A stretch of 7,870 nucleotides of DNA from an uncultured Clostridia bacterium (GCA_904420155.1 CAJFUH010000164.1:1-7870); one strand, 5' to 3'. Positions 1-6,219 are shown, counted from the stretch's first letter. Translations and numbers: made by a program. The notes: generated by a model from the sequence alone, not told the origin.

Positions 1-860
1 CGGCTGATGGGTTCGCTGAGGGATTCCCCCAATTCCCGCAGGGACATTTCCGGATTTTCCAGCCTCAGCTGGGCCAGTTCCCGCAGGTCTTCCGGCAAGC
101 TGTCCAGCCCCATTTTCTGTTCAATCTTCTGAATGGCGCGGATCTGCTGCGCTGCCGCCGAAGCCGTCTTTCCTATATTCGCAGTGGTAAAATTCGTGGT
201 GCGGTTGACGTAGTTGCGTACCTCTTTGAGCATCTTGACTTGGATCAATTCCATAGACGCCTGCTGCGCCCCCAGATAAGTGAGCAGGTCGGCGATCTGT
301 TCGCTTCCCTTAAGATAAACCACAAAATCCCCTTTTCTGGAGATCATCCCCGGTTCCAGGTCCAGCCCGCTTTTCTGATGCAATAGCAAAACCAGATCCT
401 GGGCCAGCCTTTGGGTGGGACACACAAACTCCAAATGATAGTCTTTCTTAGGGTCTGTCACCGTGCCGCAAGCCAAAAACGCCCCGCGCAGAAACGCTTC
501 CACCCCGCCGGCGCCCGGCAGGCTATTCCCCGGGATATAAGGCCGCCCATCTTTTCCAGAACAAGCACAGAGCTTTATCAACGCACGCCGGTCATCTTCA
601 TCGGGCACGGAAACCGTATACACCTGATTCCTGGCCTTTTTCCGGGAAAGGGAACTCACCCGCTCCACCATAACCCCCTGGCTGGAGAGGAGCTGACAAA
701 AAATATCGGAAACCGCTCTATTTTCGGTAATCAGTGAGATGCACTGAGGGCAAAATTGGTGGCCAAACAGCAACAACCCGCAGGTTTCCGCCCGCAGGCA
801 TCCCATATCCGCCGGAATATGACGGCACAGTTCTTTTTTCGCGTCTGAGGAAAACGACAT
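1..860 (-). CDS. whiA: DNA-binding protein WhiA (partial, C-terminus cut by window edge)
   Basis: I translated the minus strand from the ATG at 860-858; the frame stays open to the window edge, giving 286 full codons. The protein begins MSFSSDAKKEL, the classic WhiA opening. A LAGLIDADG-like core lies around residues 122-145 (FLRGAFLACGTVTDP, then YHLEF). A conserved block follows near 210-236 (KEVRNYVNR, TTANIGKTASAA). The start of the C-terminal helix-turn-helix is at about 255-286 (LPEDLRELAQLRLENP, then SLRELGESL). The family is usually about 310-320 residues, so roughly 30 residues are missing off the left edge. WhiA is a sporulation and division regulator in Actinobacteria; in Bacillus it binds DNA and affects division and chromosome segregation. 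A GGGAG ribosome binding site lies 4 bases before the ATG. The gene follows rapZ by 92 bp on the same strand, with no yvcK between them. The N-terminal part carries a CPQC pair (Cys37, Cys40). Confidence 0.95.
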   Translation of the reverse strand, partial: MSFSSDAKKELCRHIPADMGCLRAETCGLLLFGHQFCPQCISLITENRAVSDIFCQLLSSQGVMVERVSSLSRKKARNQVYTVSVPDEDDRRALIKLCACSGKDGRPYIPGNSLPGAGGVEAFLRGAFLACGTVTDPKKDYHLEFVCPTQRLAQDLVLLLHQKSGLDLEPGMISRKGDFVVYLKGSEQIADLLTYLGAQQASMELIQVKMLKEVRNYVNRTTNFTTANIGKTASAAAQQIRAIQKIEQKMGLDSLPEDLRELAQLRLENPEMSLRELGESLSEPIS

Positions 861-952
861 GGATCTCCCGCCTTTTCTTTCCTTGCATAGCAAGCGCACA
901 TCGTTATTTAAACCGGTTTCAGCCAGCTTTTCTATCTTGTTTCGGGCTTGTC

Positions 953-1813
953 CTACTTTTGGATATCCCGGTGATGGACGCTGGCGCGCTTGCCGATTTC
1001 CAACAGATGATTATAAAGCAGCTGGGTCAGCGCTACGGAACGGTGCTTCCCTCCCGTACAGCCGATCGCCACCACCAGCTGACTTTTCCCTTCATTGCAA
1101 TATAAGGGAAGCATATAGTCGATCAACGGAAGGAAACGTTCCACAAACCCTTTGGTCTCCGGCCATTTCATCACGTAATCCCGCACAGGGTCGTCCAAAC
1201 CGGTTAAATATTTTAGCTCTTCTATATAGTAAGGGTTGGGTAAACATCTCACGTCAAAGACCAGGTCCGCTTCCTCCGGGATGCCGTACTTAAACCCAAA
1301 GGACATACAGTTGACCATCAGGGCTTCCTCCGAATGGTCCAAAAACAGCCCGGAAATCCTTTCTTTCAGCTGGGCAGGGGAAAGATAGGAAGTATCAATG
1401 ATGTAATCCGCCTTTTCCCGCACCGGCTTTAAAATTTCCCGCTCCAAGGTCACCGCCATTTCCACCGATCCCTGGTGGTCGTTCATCAAGGGATGGCGGC
1501 GGCGCGTCTCTTTATATCGGCGCACCAGCACTTCTTTACGGGCGTCTAAAAACAGGATCTTATACGCCTTGTTTTCGTTGTGCAGCTTCTCCAAAGCTTC
1601 AAATAAGCTGTTGAACATACCGCCGCCGCGGATATCCGTGACAATTGCTACCCGGCGGGACATGCCTTCTTTGGCCTGTTCGCAAAGTTCATAAAATACG
1701 GGGATCAAAGTGGGGGGCAGATTATCCACACAATAAAATCCGATATCCTCCAGGGAATCCACCGCACGGGATTTTCCCGCGCCGGATAGCCCTGTCACAA
1801 TGATAAATTCCAT
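953..1813 (-). CDS. rapZ: RapZ/YvcJ family nucleotide-binding protein (RNase adapter family)
   Basis: This 286-residue protein has the usual family length. The N-terminal P-loop domain has Walker A GLSGAGKS at residues 8-15, CVDNLPP at 28-34 and the DIRGG strand at 60-64. The C-terminal domain has the family blocks SFGFKYGIP (171-179), DVRCLPNPYY (187-196), GCTGGKHRSV (251-260) and a final HHRD (280-283). In E. coli, RapZ binds glucosamine-6-phosphate and guides RNase E to the GlmZ small RNA. In B. subtilis, YvcJ binds and hydrolyses nucleotides and affects competence. The RNA-adapter role has not been shown to carry over to Bacillota, so the molecular function here is open. The ATG at 1813 follows the murB stop by 14 bp, and a GGGGAGAGG ribosome binding site fills that gap, so translation is probably coupled. 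The stop is TAG. Confidence 0.95.
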   Translation of the reverse strand: MEFIIVTGLSGAGKSRAVDSLEDIGFYCVDNLPPTLIPVFYELCEQAKEGMSRRVAIVTDIRGGGMFNSLFEALEKLHNENKAYKILFLDARKEVLVRRYKETRRRHPLMNDHQGSVEMAVTLEREILKPVREKADYIIDTSYLSPAQLKERISGLFLDHSEEALMVNCMSFGFKYGIPEEADLVFDVRCLPNPYYIEELKYLTGLDDPVRDYVMKWPETKGFVERFLPLIDYMLPLYCNEGKSQLVVAIGCTGGKHRSVALTQLLYNHLLEIGKRASVHHRDIQK

Positions 1814-1827
1814 AAACCTCTCCCCAT

Positions 1828-2757
1828 TTATATAAATTCCAGGGTATCTGCGTCCAATATCTTCAGTTCCCTTTCCAAAGGCACCCCGGTTTCCTGCAAG
1901 ACTTTCTCCTGGATCAAAGCAATCAACTGTTTTACATCTTCACAGGTAGCTTTGTCATAATTGATGATAAACCCCGCATGCTTCTCACTGACCATAGCGC
2001 CGCCTACCCGTTTTCCTTTCAGCCCGCACTGTTCAATCAAACCGCCGGCAAAATAGCCGACAGGGCGCTTAAAGACGCTTCCTGCGCTGGGATATTCCAA
2101 AGGCTGTTTGCTTTTGCGGCGGTTCATATAATCGTCCATGCGTTGGCGAATGCAATCCGGATCATCTTTTTCAAGCTTGATTGTCACGTCGGTGATAACG
2201 TCTTTGGTGTCGGTATAGGCGCTGCGGCGGTAGGATAAGCGCAATGCTTCCCCTTTCCGCTCGCCCCAGATCCCTTCCGGCGTCAGATGGCGGCAGGAAA
2301 GCAAAACGTCTTTCATCTCCCCCTGGTAAGCTCCGGCATTCATATAGGCGGCCCCTCCCACCGAACCGGGGATCCCCCATGCGAATTCCAGTCCGGAAAG
2401 CCCCTGTTCCTGGGCAAATTTGCAAAGCTTCATCAAAGAGGCGGCCGCCCCGCATCGGATCACGCCGGGCTCCTGCATACGGATCGTCTCAAACTCCCCG
2501 CACAAATGCAGCACTACGCCGCGCACCCCTTCATCGGGTATCAGGAGGTTAGAACCCTTTCCCAATACCATCCAAGGCAGGCCCTGTTCTTCACAAAGGT
2601 ACACGATCTGGGCCAACGCCTGGGAGCCGGGCACTTCGATCCATACATCCGCCGGTCCGCCGATATGAAAAGAGGTATACCGGCTGAGCTCTTCCTGTTT
2701 TTTGACGGTACAGCCGGCATTTTGGGCAATTTGTTGGATTTTTTCGTATTGATCCAT
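1828..2757 (-). CDS. murB: UDP-N-acetylenolpyruvoylglucosamine reductase MurB
   Basis: MurB is the cytosolic FAD enzyme that reduces UDP-GlcNAc-enolpyruvate with NADPH to UDP-MurNAc, the second committed step of peptidoglycan precursor synthesis. The 309-residue product has the FAD-binding blocks YTSFHIGGPADVW (27-39), VLGKGSNLLIPDEG (64-77) and GIPGSVGGAAYMNAGAY (128-144). Candidate catalytic residues, by comparison with E. coli MurB, are Arg177 in YRRSAY, Ser227 in PSAGSVFKRP and Glu297 in LERELKIL; all three are present, so the enzyme should be active. The last region, GLKGKRVGGAMVSEKHAGFIIN (245-266), is also typical. The ATG at 2757 has a full AGGAGG site five bases upstream (2763-2768). 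A hairpin lies 11 bases before that site, and the upstream PHP gene ends 123 bp away, so murB may have partly independent expression. The downstream rapZ follows after 14 bp. Confidence 0.97.
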   Translation of the reverse strand: MDQYEKIQQIAQNAGCTVKKQEELSRYTSFHIGGPADVWIEVPGSQALAQIVYLCEEQGLPWMVLGKGSNLLIPDEGVRGVVLHLCGEFETIRMQEPGVIRCGAAASLMKLCKFAQEQGLSGLEFAWGIPGSVGGAAYMNAGAYQGEMKDVLLSCRHLTPEGIWGERKGEALRLSYRRSAYTDTKDVITDVTIKLEKDDPDCIRQRMDDYMNRRKSKQPLEYPSAGSVFKRPVGYFAGGLIEQCGLKGKRVGGAMVSEKHAGFIINYDKATCEDVKQLIALIQEKVLQETGVPLERELKILDADTLEFI

Positions 2758-2762
2758 GAATT

Positions 2763-2768
2763 CCTCCT
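2763..2768 (-). promoter_or_regulatory. Ribosome binding site of murB
   Basis: On the minus strand this reads AGGAGG, a full anti-16S match, with five bases (AATTC) before the ATG at 2757. It fixes the murB start. Confidence 0.85.
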
Positions 2769-2779
2769 ATGAAAATAGA

Positions 2780-2804
2780 TTCTGCCGCCGATTGGGCGGC
2801 AGAA
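2780..2804 (-). terminator. GC-rich hairpin between PHP gene and murB (attenuator or partial terminator)
   Basis: A perfect 10 bp inverted repeat (TTCTGCCGCC on plus at 2780-2789, its complement at 2795-2804) closes a five-base loop. On the transcribed minus strand the stem is followed by TCTATTTTC, a broken U-rich run. That resembles a weak intrinsic terminator or attenuator. The 3' edge of the stem is only 11 bases from the murB AGGAGG site, so it could instead affect murB translation or mRNA stability. The plus strand has no U-run after the stem, so it is not a plus-strand terminator. Confidence 0.55.
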
Positions 2805-2880
2805 CATCGGGACAATATGTGCGCTCCGCTTAAAAATCTTCTCCGAGCTTCTTTTGCCTTTCGGACAAACACTTAAGCCC

Positions 2881-3597
2881 TTACAGAAGCCCGCATTTCT
2901 CGAGATAACCTTCAAACCGTTCCCGGCTGCTGTTGATCACCAGCTCTTCCGGAAAATCGATTTCTTCCAGCATGCGCAACGCCTGCTCCGCCTTTCCTAC
3001 CTGGGTGCAAAAGTGGGCGTCGGAATTGACGATCACCGGCACCTCAAAACGTTTGCACAACTTGGCGATTTCCCGGCAGTTTGCCACGGCGCTTTTGCGC
3101 ACCCGGAAAGAATTGTTATTGATCTCCACCAATTTCCCATGCTTTCCAAATTCCGGGATCACCCTTTCATAGTCAAATCGGAAAGACTGCATCCCGCAAT
3201 GGCCGATCACCCGCACCCGGGGATCCTCCGCCACCTTCAGCCAGGCCTGGGTACACATGTCCTCGTCCCGGGGGCCGGGAAGGGTTGCTTCATGCATGGA
3301 GGCGATCACCCATTCCAAACAGTTGGGCATGGGATCGCAGAAATCCAGGTTCCCCTGATAGTCAATGACATTGGCCTCCATTCCCTTGAGCACACGGATC
3401 CCCTGCACTGTCTTGGGGATACAGGTCATATTCTGGAAATACCACTTTCCCGGCGATCCGGGCATAGCGCTGGCGTGGTCCGTGACGGCCAAAGCGCACA
3501 ACTCCATCCGGACCGCCTCCTGAACCAGTTCCATCCAGGTACTATAGGCGTGGGTGGACGCGATGGTGTGACAATGGGTATCTGCTACAATTCTCAT
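2881..3597 (-). CDS. PHP-domain metal-dependent phosphatase, YcdX-like
   Basis: This 238-residue protein matches the PHP phosphatase family of E. coli YcdX, whose structure holds three zinc ions. All nine metal ligands that I recall for YcdX have counterparts: His8 and His10 (DTHCH), His16, His41 (TDH), Glu74 (KGMEA), His102 (ASMHEA), His133 (IGHCG), Asp193 and His195 (NSDAH). It should therefore be an active cytosolic phosphatase; the substrate is unknown. The order hprK, PHP, murB suggests co-transcription: the hprK stop is 37 bp upstream. The start is ambiguous. A TTG at 3600 directly precedes the ATG at 3597. AGGAG at 3607-3611 is 6 bases from the TTG and 9 from the ATG; I chose the ATG. 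It should not be called histidinol-phosphatase, a common automatic label for this family, because nothing around it concerns histidine. Confidence 0.9.
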   Translation of the reverse strand: MRIVADTHCHTIASTHAYSTWMELVQEAVRMELCALAVTDHASAMPGSPGKWYFQNMTCIPKTVQGIRVLKGMEANVIDYQGNLDFCDPMPNCLEWVIASMHEATLPGPRDEDMCTQAWLKVAEDPRVRVIGHCGMQSFRFDYERVIPEFGKHGKLVEINNNSFRVRKSAVANCREIAKLCKRFEVPVIVNSDAHFCTQVGKAEQALRMLEEIDFPEELVINSSRERFEGYLEKCGLL

Positions 3598-3606
3598 CAA
3601 TATATG

Positions 3607-3611
3607 CTCCT
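3607..3611 (-). promoter_or_regulatory. Ribosome binding site of the PHP gene
   Basis: AGGAG on the minus strand lies in the 37 bp gap after hprK. The spacing is 9 bases to the ATG at 3597 and 6 to the TTG at 3600, so either codon could be used. Confidence 0.7.
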
Positions 3612-3634
3612 ATGTTCCGCTGTTATGCACGACG

Positions 3635-4606
3635 TTAAATCAAATTCCAATTGATTTTCTGGTTTTCTCCCGTTTCTTCTTGGGAGACATCCATTCCCAG
3701 GCTCTGAAGCAACTCTTTCGCCGCATTAAAGCCCATCTTTTTCTGTCTGTTATTCATAGCCGCCACTTCAATGATGATGGCCAGATTCCGTCCTGGTTTT
3801 ACAGGGATAGTGAGCACCGGCACTTTTAACCCTAAAATCTCCGTATACTCGTTGTCGATGCCCATCCGGTCATACACCTTCGAGCTGTCCCACAGCTCTA
3901 GGTTGATGACCATATCAATTTTCTCCGTCAGTTTTACCGCGCCCATACCAAAGATCCGGCGGGCATTGATGATGCCGATGCCGCGCAGCTCGATAAAATG
4001 GCGGATATTCTCCGGAGCAGAACCCACCAGGGATTTTTTGGAGACCCGGCGGATCTCCACGGCGTCGTCTGCTATCAGCCGGTGGCCGCGCTTAATGAGT
4101 TCAATGGCGGTTTCGCTTTTGCCCACGCCGCTGTCCCCCACCAGCAGCAAACCTTCGCCGTATACCTCTACCAAGACCCCATGGCGGGTGATACGGGGGG
4201 CTAATTCCACGTTCATATAGGAAACCAAAGCCGCCACCAAACTGGAAGTGGTATCCGCCGTACGCAGGATGGGGACGTCGTTTTCTTTCGCCGTGGACAT
4301 CAGTTCTTCAAAGGGCTCCAGGTTGCGGGAAATGATGATGGCCGGGGGGCGGCGGGATAAAAGCTCCGACAGGGCGTGGTACCGTTCTTCCGGGGTGAAC
4401 CGGGCCAAAAAGGCGTGTTCGGTATTTCCAATAATCAGCACGCGGGTATTGTCGTAGTATTCAAAAAATCCCGTGAATTCCAAGCCGGGACGGCTGACGT
4501 CCCGGGAGGAGATCAACACCTCGTCGGGGCTGCCGGGCATATACAGGGTTTCCAACGCCAATTCTTTGATGACGTTCGCCAGGGAAACGGTGAAAGTAAC
4601 GGCCAT
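3635..4606 (-). CDS. hprK: HPr kinase/phosphorylase
   Basis: HprK phosphorylates and dephosphorylates Ser46 of HPr (and Crh where present) in response to glycolytic metabolites, driving CcpA-dependent carbon catabolite control in Bacillota. The 323-residue product has the N-terminal domain to about 130. The kinase domain has RHGVLVEVYG with His142, Walker A GDSGVGKS (157-164), IADDAVEI with Asp180 and Asp181, the family signature ELRGIGIINARRIFG (206-220), and the VKPGRN loop (269-274). The enzyme looks intact. I chose the ATG at 4606 (MAVTFTV). An in-frame GTG at 4618 would add four residues, but it overlaps the AGGTG ribosome binding site at 4616-4620 and has no site of its own. It is the first gene of the minus-strand cluster, with a promoter at 4642-4670. 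Its HPr partner gene is not in the window. Confidence 0.96.
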   Translation of the reverse strand: MAVTFTVSLANVIKELALETLYMPGSPDEVLISSRDVSRPGLEFTGFFEYYDNTRVLIIGNTEHAFLARFTPEERYHALSELLSRRPPAIIISRNLEPFEELMSTAKENDVPILRTADTTSSLVAALVSYMNVELAPRITRHGVLVEVYGEGLLLVGDSGVGKSETAIELIKRGHRLIADDAVEIRRVSKKSLVGSAPENIRHFIELRGIGIINARRIFGMGAVKLTEKIDMVINLELWDSSKVYDRMGIDNEYTEILGLKVPVLTIPVKPGRNLAIIIEVAAMNNRQKKMGFNAAKELLQSLGMDVSQEETGENQKINWNLI

Positions 4607-4615
4607 AATGTGACA

Positions 4616-4620
4616 CACCT
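4616..4620 (-). promoter_or_regulatory. Ribosome binding site of hprK
   Basis: AGGTG on the minus strand, nine bases before the ATG at 4606. It includes the alternative GTG start at 4618, which argues against that start. Confidence 0.55.
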
Positions 4621-4641
4621 ACTTCAAAAAGATTTGTTATT

Positions 4642-4670
4642 ATTATATCGCACAATTAAAAAACTTTAAA
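4642..4670 (-). promoter_or_regulatory. Sigma-A-like promoter for hprK cluster
   Basis: On the minus strand the -10 is a perfect TATAAT (4642-4647). The -35 is TTTAAA (4665-4670), matching the consensus at four of six bases, with a 17-base spacer. Transcription would start near 4635, giving a leader of about 30 bases before the hprK ATG. The surrounding DNA is AT-rich. Confidence 0.7.
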
Positions 4671-4702
4671 GACAATATTCAAATATTTCGCCTCTATTCG
4701 GA

Positions 4703-4730
4703 TTGAACCCCTGTCAGAATGTGGTATAAT
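4703..4730 (+). promoter_or_regulatory. Strong sigma-A promoter with extended -10, for the glycosyltransferase
   Basis: The -35 is TTGAAC (4703-4708), the spacer is 16 bases, and the -10 is a perfect TATAAT (4725-4730) preceded by TGG, an extended -10. Transcription should start near 4737, leaving a leader of about 128 bases before the ATG at 4865. The -35 element is about 32 bases from that of the divergent hprK promoter, so a regulator bound between them could affect both. Confidence 0.8.
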
Positions 4731-4851
4731 AATTCAATATATGGAACATTCTCCCTTTTCTGGAAATTGATTTTATTGATCTATATACTGCGGAGTTTTT
4801 GGTATTTCTTGTTATTCTGCCGGGATCTTCCGCTTTATTCTTTACTAAAGT

Positions 4852-4856
4852 AAGGA
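4852..4856 (+). promoter_or_regulatory. Ribosome binding site of the glycosyltransferase
   Basis: AAGGA, eight bases before the ATG at 4865. It overlaps the earlier in-frame ATG at 4856, which therefore has no properly spaced site. Confidence 0.65.
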
Positions 4857-4864
4857 TGGATAGC

Positions 4865-6055
4865 ATGCGCATTGTACTGTTTACCGAAGCCTATCTTCCC
4901 CATGTGGGAGGGGTCATTTCCCACGTCTCTTTTTTGGCCGAGCAGCTTTCTTCTTTGGGGCATGAAGTCTTGATCGCCGCTTCTGATTTAACCGCCCGGG
5001 ATTTTCACCTGGACCACGGGGTTCTCCGGTGTCCCGCTAAATCCGCCCGGAACGCCTATGGGTTCTCCATCGCCAATCCTGGAAGCAATGAATTTTCCAG
5101 GATCTTGGAACGGTTTAAACCGGATCTTCTGCATGTCCACACCGCCTCTCCCATTGGACAAGCCGCTGTCAAATTTGCCAACCGTTACGACCTTCCCCTG
5201 GTGTTTACCATTCATGAATATTTTGAATCCCAGCTTCATTACCTGTGTTCCCGCATCGGGGAACCTTTTACAAAAATCAAATACCGTGGGCTATTCCGTG
5301 ATATGGTGGACAACGCGGATATTGTCACCGCTCCTTCCAAAAAGGCTGAGGAATATCTCCACGCCTCTAAAAGTAAAGTTCCCCTTACCATCATTCCCAA
5401 TCAAGTGGATTCTTATTTCTTCCATTATCAGAATATCCCGGAATCTAAAATACAGCACCTGCGCCGTAATCTGAACCTTCCCCCCGATAGTACCGTGGCC
5501 ATTTATGCCGGACGGCTTACCATTGACAAAAGCGTGGAACTCCTTCTGGAGCAATGGGCCGCCCAAATTAAGCCTTCGGACAACCTGCATTTGTTGGTAG
5601 TTGGGGACGGCCCGGAGGCGGAGCCGCTGTCCGTATGGGCTCACGATTTAAAAATCGGCAGCCAGGTCAGCTTTGTGGGGGCGGTACCTCACGAGAAAAT
5701 GCCGGAATATTACGCTGTCAGCGATGTATTTGTCACCGCCGCTCATCATGACCTGATGTCCATGGCGGCTCTGGAAGCGGTAGCCTGCGGCCTTCCCACC
5801 CTGCTGCCCCACGACAAATGGGATTCCAGCCAGGTGCGGGAAGGCGTCAGCGGCTTTTCCTATCGCTCTGCCCGGGAGTTTGGGGAATATTTAAAAAAAT
5901 TCGCCTCCCTCTCCCCCCACCGCAAACAAATCTTAAAACGGGTCGTGCGCAGCAGTATTCAAGATATCCCTCAGCACGCCTTTGCCACACAGATACTGGA
6001 CGTCTATAACGAGGCTGTCCGGTTGCATTCCTATGACGGCGATAAAGAGGAATAA
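4865..6055 (+). CDS. Family 4 glycosyltransferase (GT-B fold)
   Basis: This 396-residue protein has two Rossmann-like halves typical of GT4 enzymes that transfer sugar from a nucleotide sugar with retention. It begins MRIVLFTEAYLPHVGGV, with the Gly-Gly loop near residues 15-16. HVHT lies at 90-93 and IHEY at 116-119. AGRL (215-218) is followed by Lys222, giving the usual Arg217/Lys222 donor pair, and GDGP is at 247-250. The closest family feel is the bacterial diacylglycerol glucosyltransferase type, but the acceptor cannot be read from sequence. The loop expected to hold the EX7E motif reads HHDLMSMAALEAVACG, with Asp296 where the first Glu is usual and Glu304 as the second. There is no signal peptide or clear membrane segment. 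Earlier in-frame starts (TTG 4799, ATG 4856) lack proper ribosome binding sites. It is a single-gene transcript, divergent from hprK and ended by a terminator. Confidence 0.9.
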   Translation: MRIVLFTEAYLPHVGGVISHVSFLAEQLSSLGHEVLIAASDLTARDFHLDHGVLRCPAKSARNAYGFSIANPGSNEFSRILERFKPDLLHVHTASPIGQAAVKFANRYDLPLVFTIHEYFESQLHYLCSRIGEPFTKIKYRGLFRDMVDNADIVTAPSKKAEEYLHASKSKVPLTIIPNQVDSYFFHYQNIPESKIQHLRRNLNLPPDSTVAIYAGRLTIDKSVELLLEQWAAQIKPSDNLHLLVVGDGPEAEPLSVWAHDLKIGSQVSFVGAVPHEKMPEYYAVSDVFVTAAHHDLMSMAALEAVACGLPTLLPHDKWDSSQVREGVSGFSYRSAREFGEYLKKFASLSPHRKQILKRVVRSSIQDIPQHAFATQILDVYNEAVRLHSYDGDKEE

Positions 6056-6103
6056 TGCATTTATCTATGGAAAAAAAGCGCCCCCACGAATAGATAGTAT
6101 GGA

Positions 6104-6144
6104 AAAAGATGTAAGTTTTCAAAAACCGGAAACTTACATCTTTT
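6104..6144. terminator. Bidirectional intrinsic terminator
   Basis: A perfect 15 bp stem (6104-6118 with 6130-6144) closes an 11-base loop, which may tighten further through T6119-G6129 and C6120-G6128. On plus the stem ends in, and is followed by, a T-rich run (6141-6149). On minus the mirror A-run at 6103-6107 becomes a U-run. It lies between two convergent genes, about 50 bp past the glycosyltransferase stop and 75 bp past the gerAC stop, so it can end both transcripts. Confidence 0.85.
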
Positions 6145-6219
6145 CTTTTGGTACTGCCACTTTTCCTTTTATTTTTTAGATTCTTCACAAGTATTTCTTT
6201 TCTAAAAAAGCCAGAACGG

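Noticed and set aside
885..897. Short inverted repeat (CTTGC-TAT-GCAAG on minus) upstream of whiA
   Set aside because: Only five base pairs with a three-base loop and no U-run; within what chance gives.
411..1293. Three overlapping plus-strand frames opposite whiA and rapZ
   Set aside because: Minus-strand whiA and rapZ are clear family members; the plus frames overlap one another and look like translated complement.
2541..2915. Minus-strand frame of 124 codons overlapping the 5' end of murB and the PHP-murB gap
   Set aside because: It is basic, Arg/Lys-rich and motif-free, and is out of frame with murB, whose start is fixed by AGGAGG. No conserved protein is recognised.
2854..3654. Open frame of 266 codons on plus, longer than the PHP gene opposite it
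   Set aside because: The minus strand encodes a PHP protein with all nine metal ligands and a good ribosome binding site. The plus frame is low in recognisable motifs and is a GC-skew shadow.
4607..4618. GTG start at 4618 for hprK
   Set aside because: It overlaps the ribosome binding site serving the ATG at 4606 and lacks its own; the added residues do not match the family's N-terminus.
4761..4789. Possible second plus promoter (TGGAAA, 17 bases, TATACT)
   Set aside because: The -35 is weak, and a much better promoter lies just upstream at 4703-4730; transcript data would be needed.
4799..4864. TTG start at 4799 or ATG at 4856 for the glycosyltransferase
   Set aside because: GGAG is only three bases from the TTG, and the ATG at 4856 has AGG directly against it. 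GT4 proteins commonly begin at MRI, which matches the ATG at 4865 with AAGGA eight bases upstream.
5847..6188. Minus-strand frame across the glycosyltransferase 3' end and the terminator
   Set aside because: It crosses the terminator stem-loop, overlaps a well-supported gene and shows no family features.
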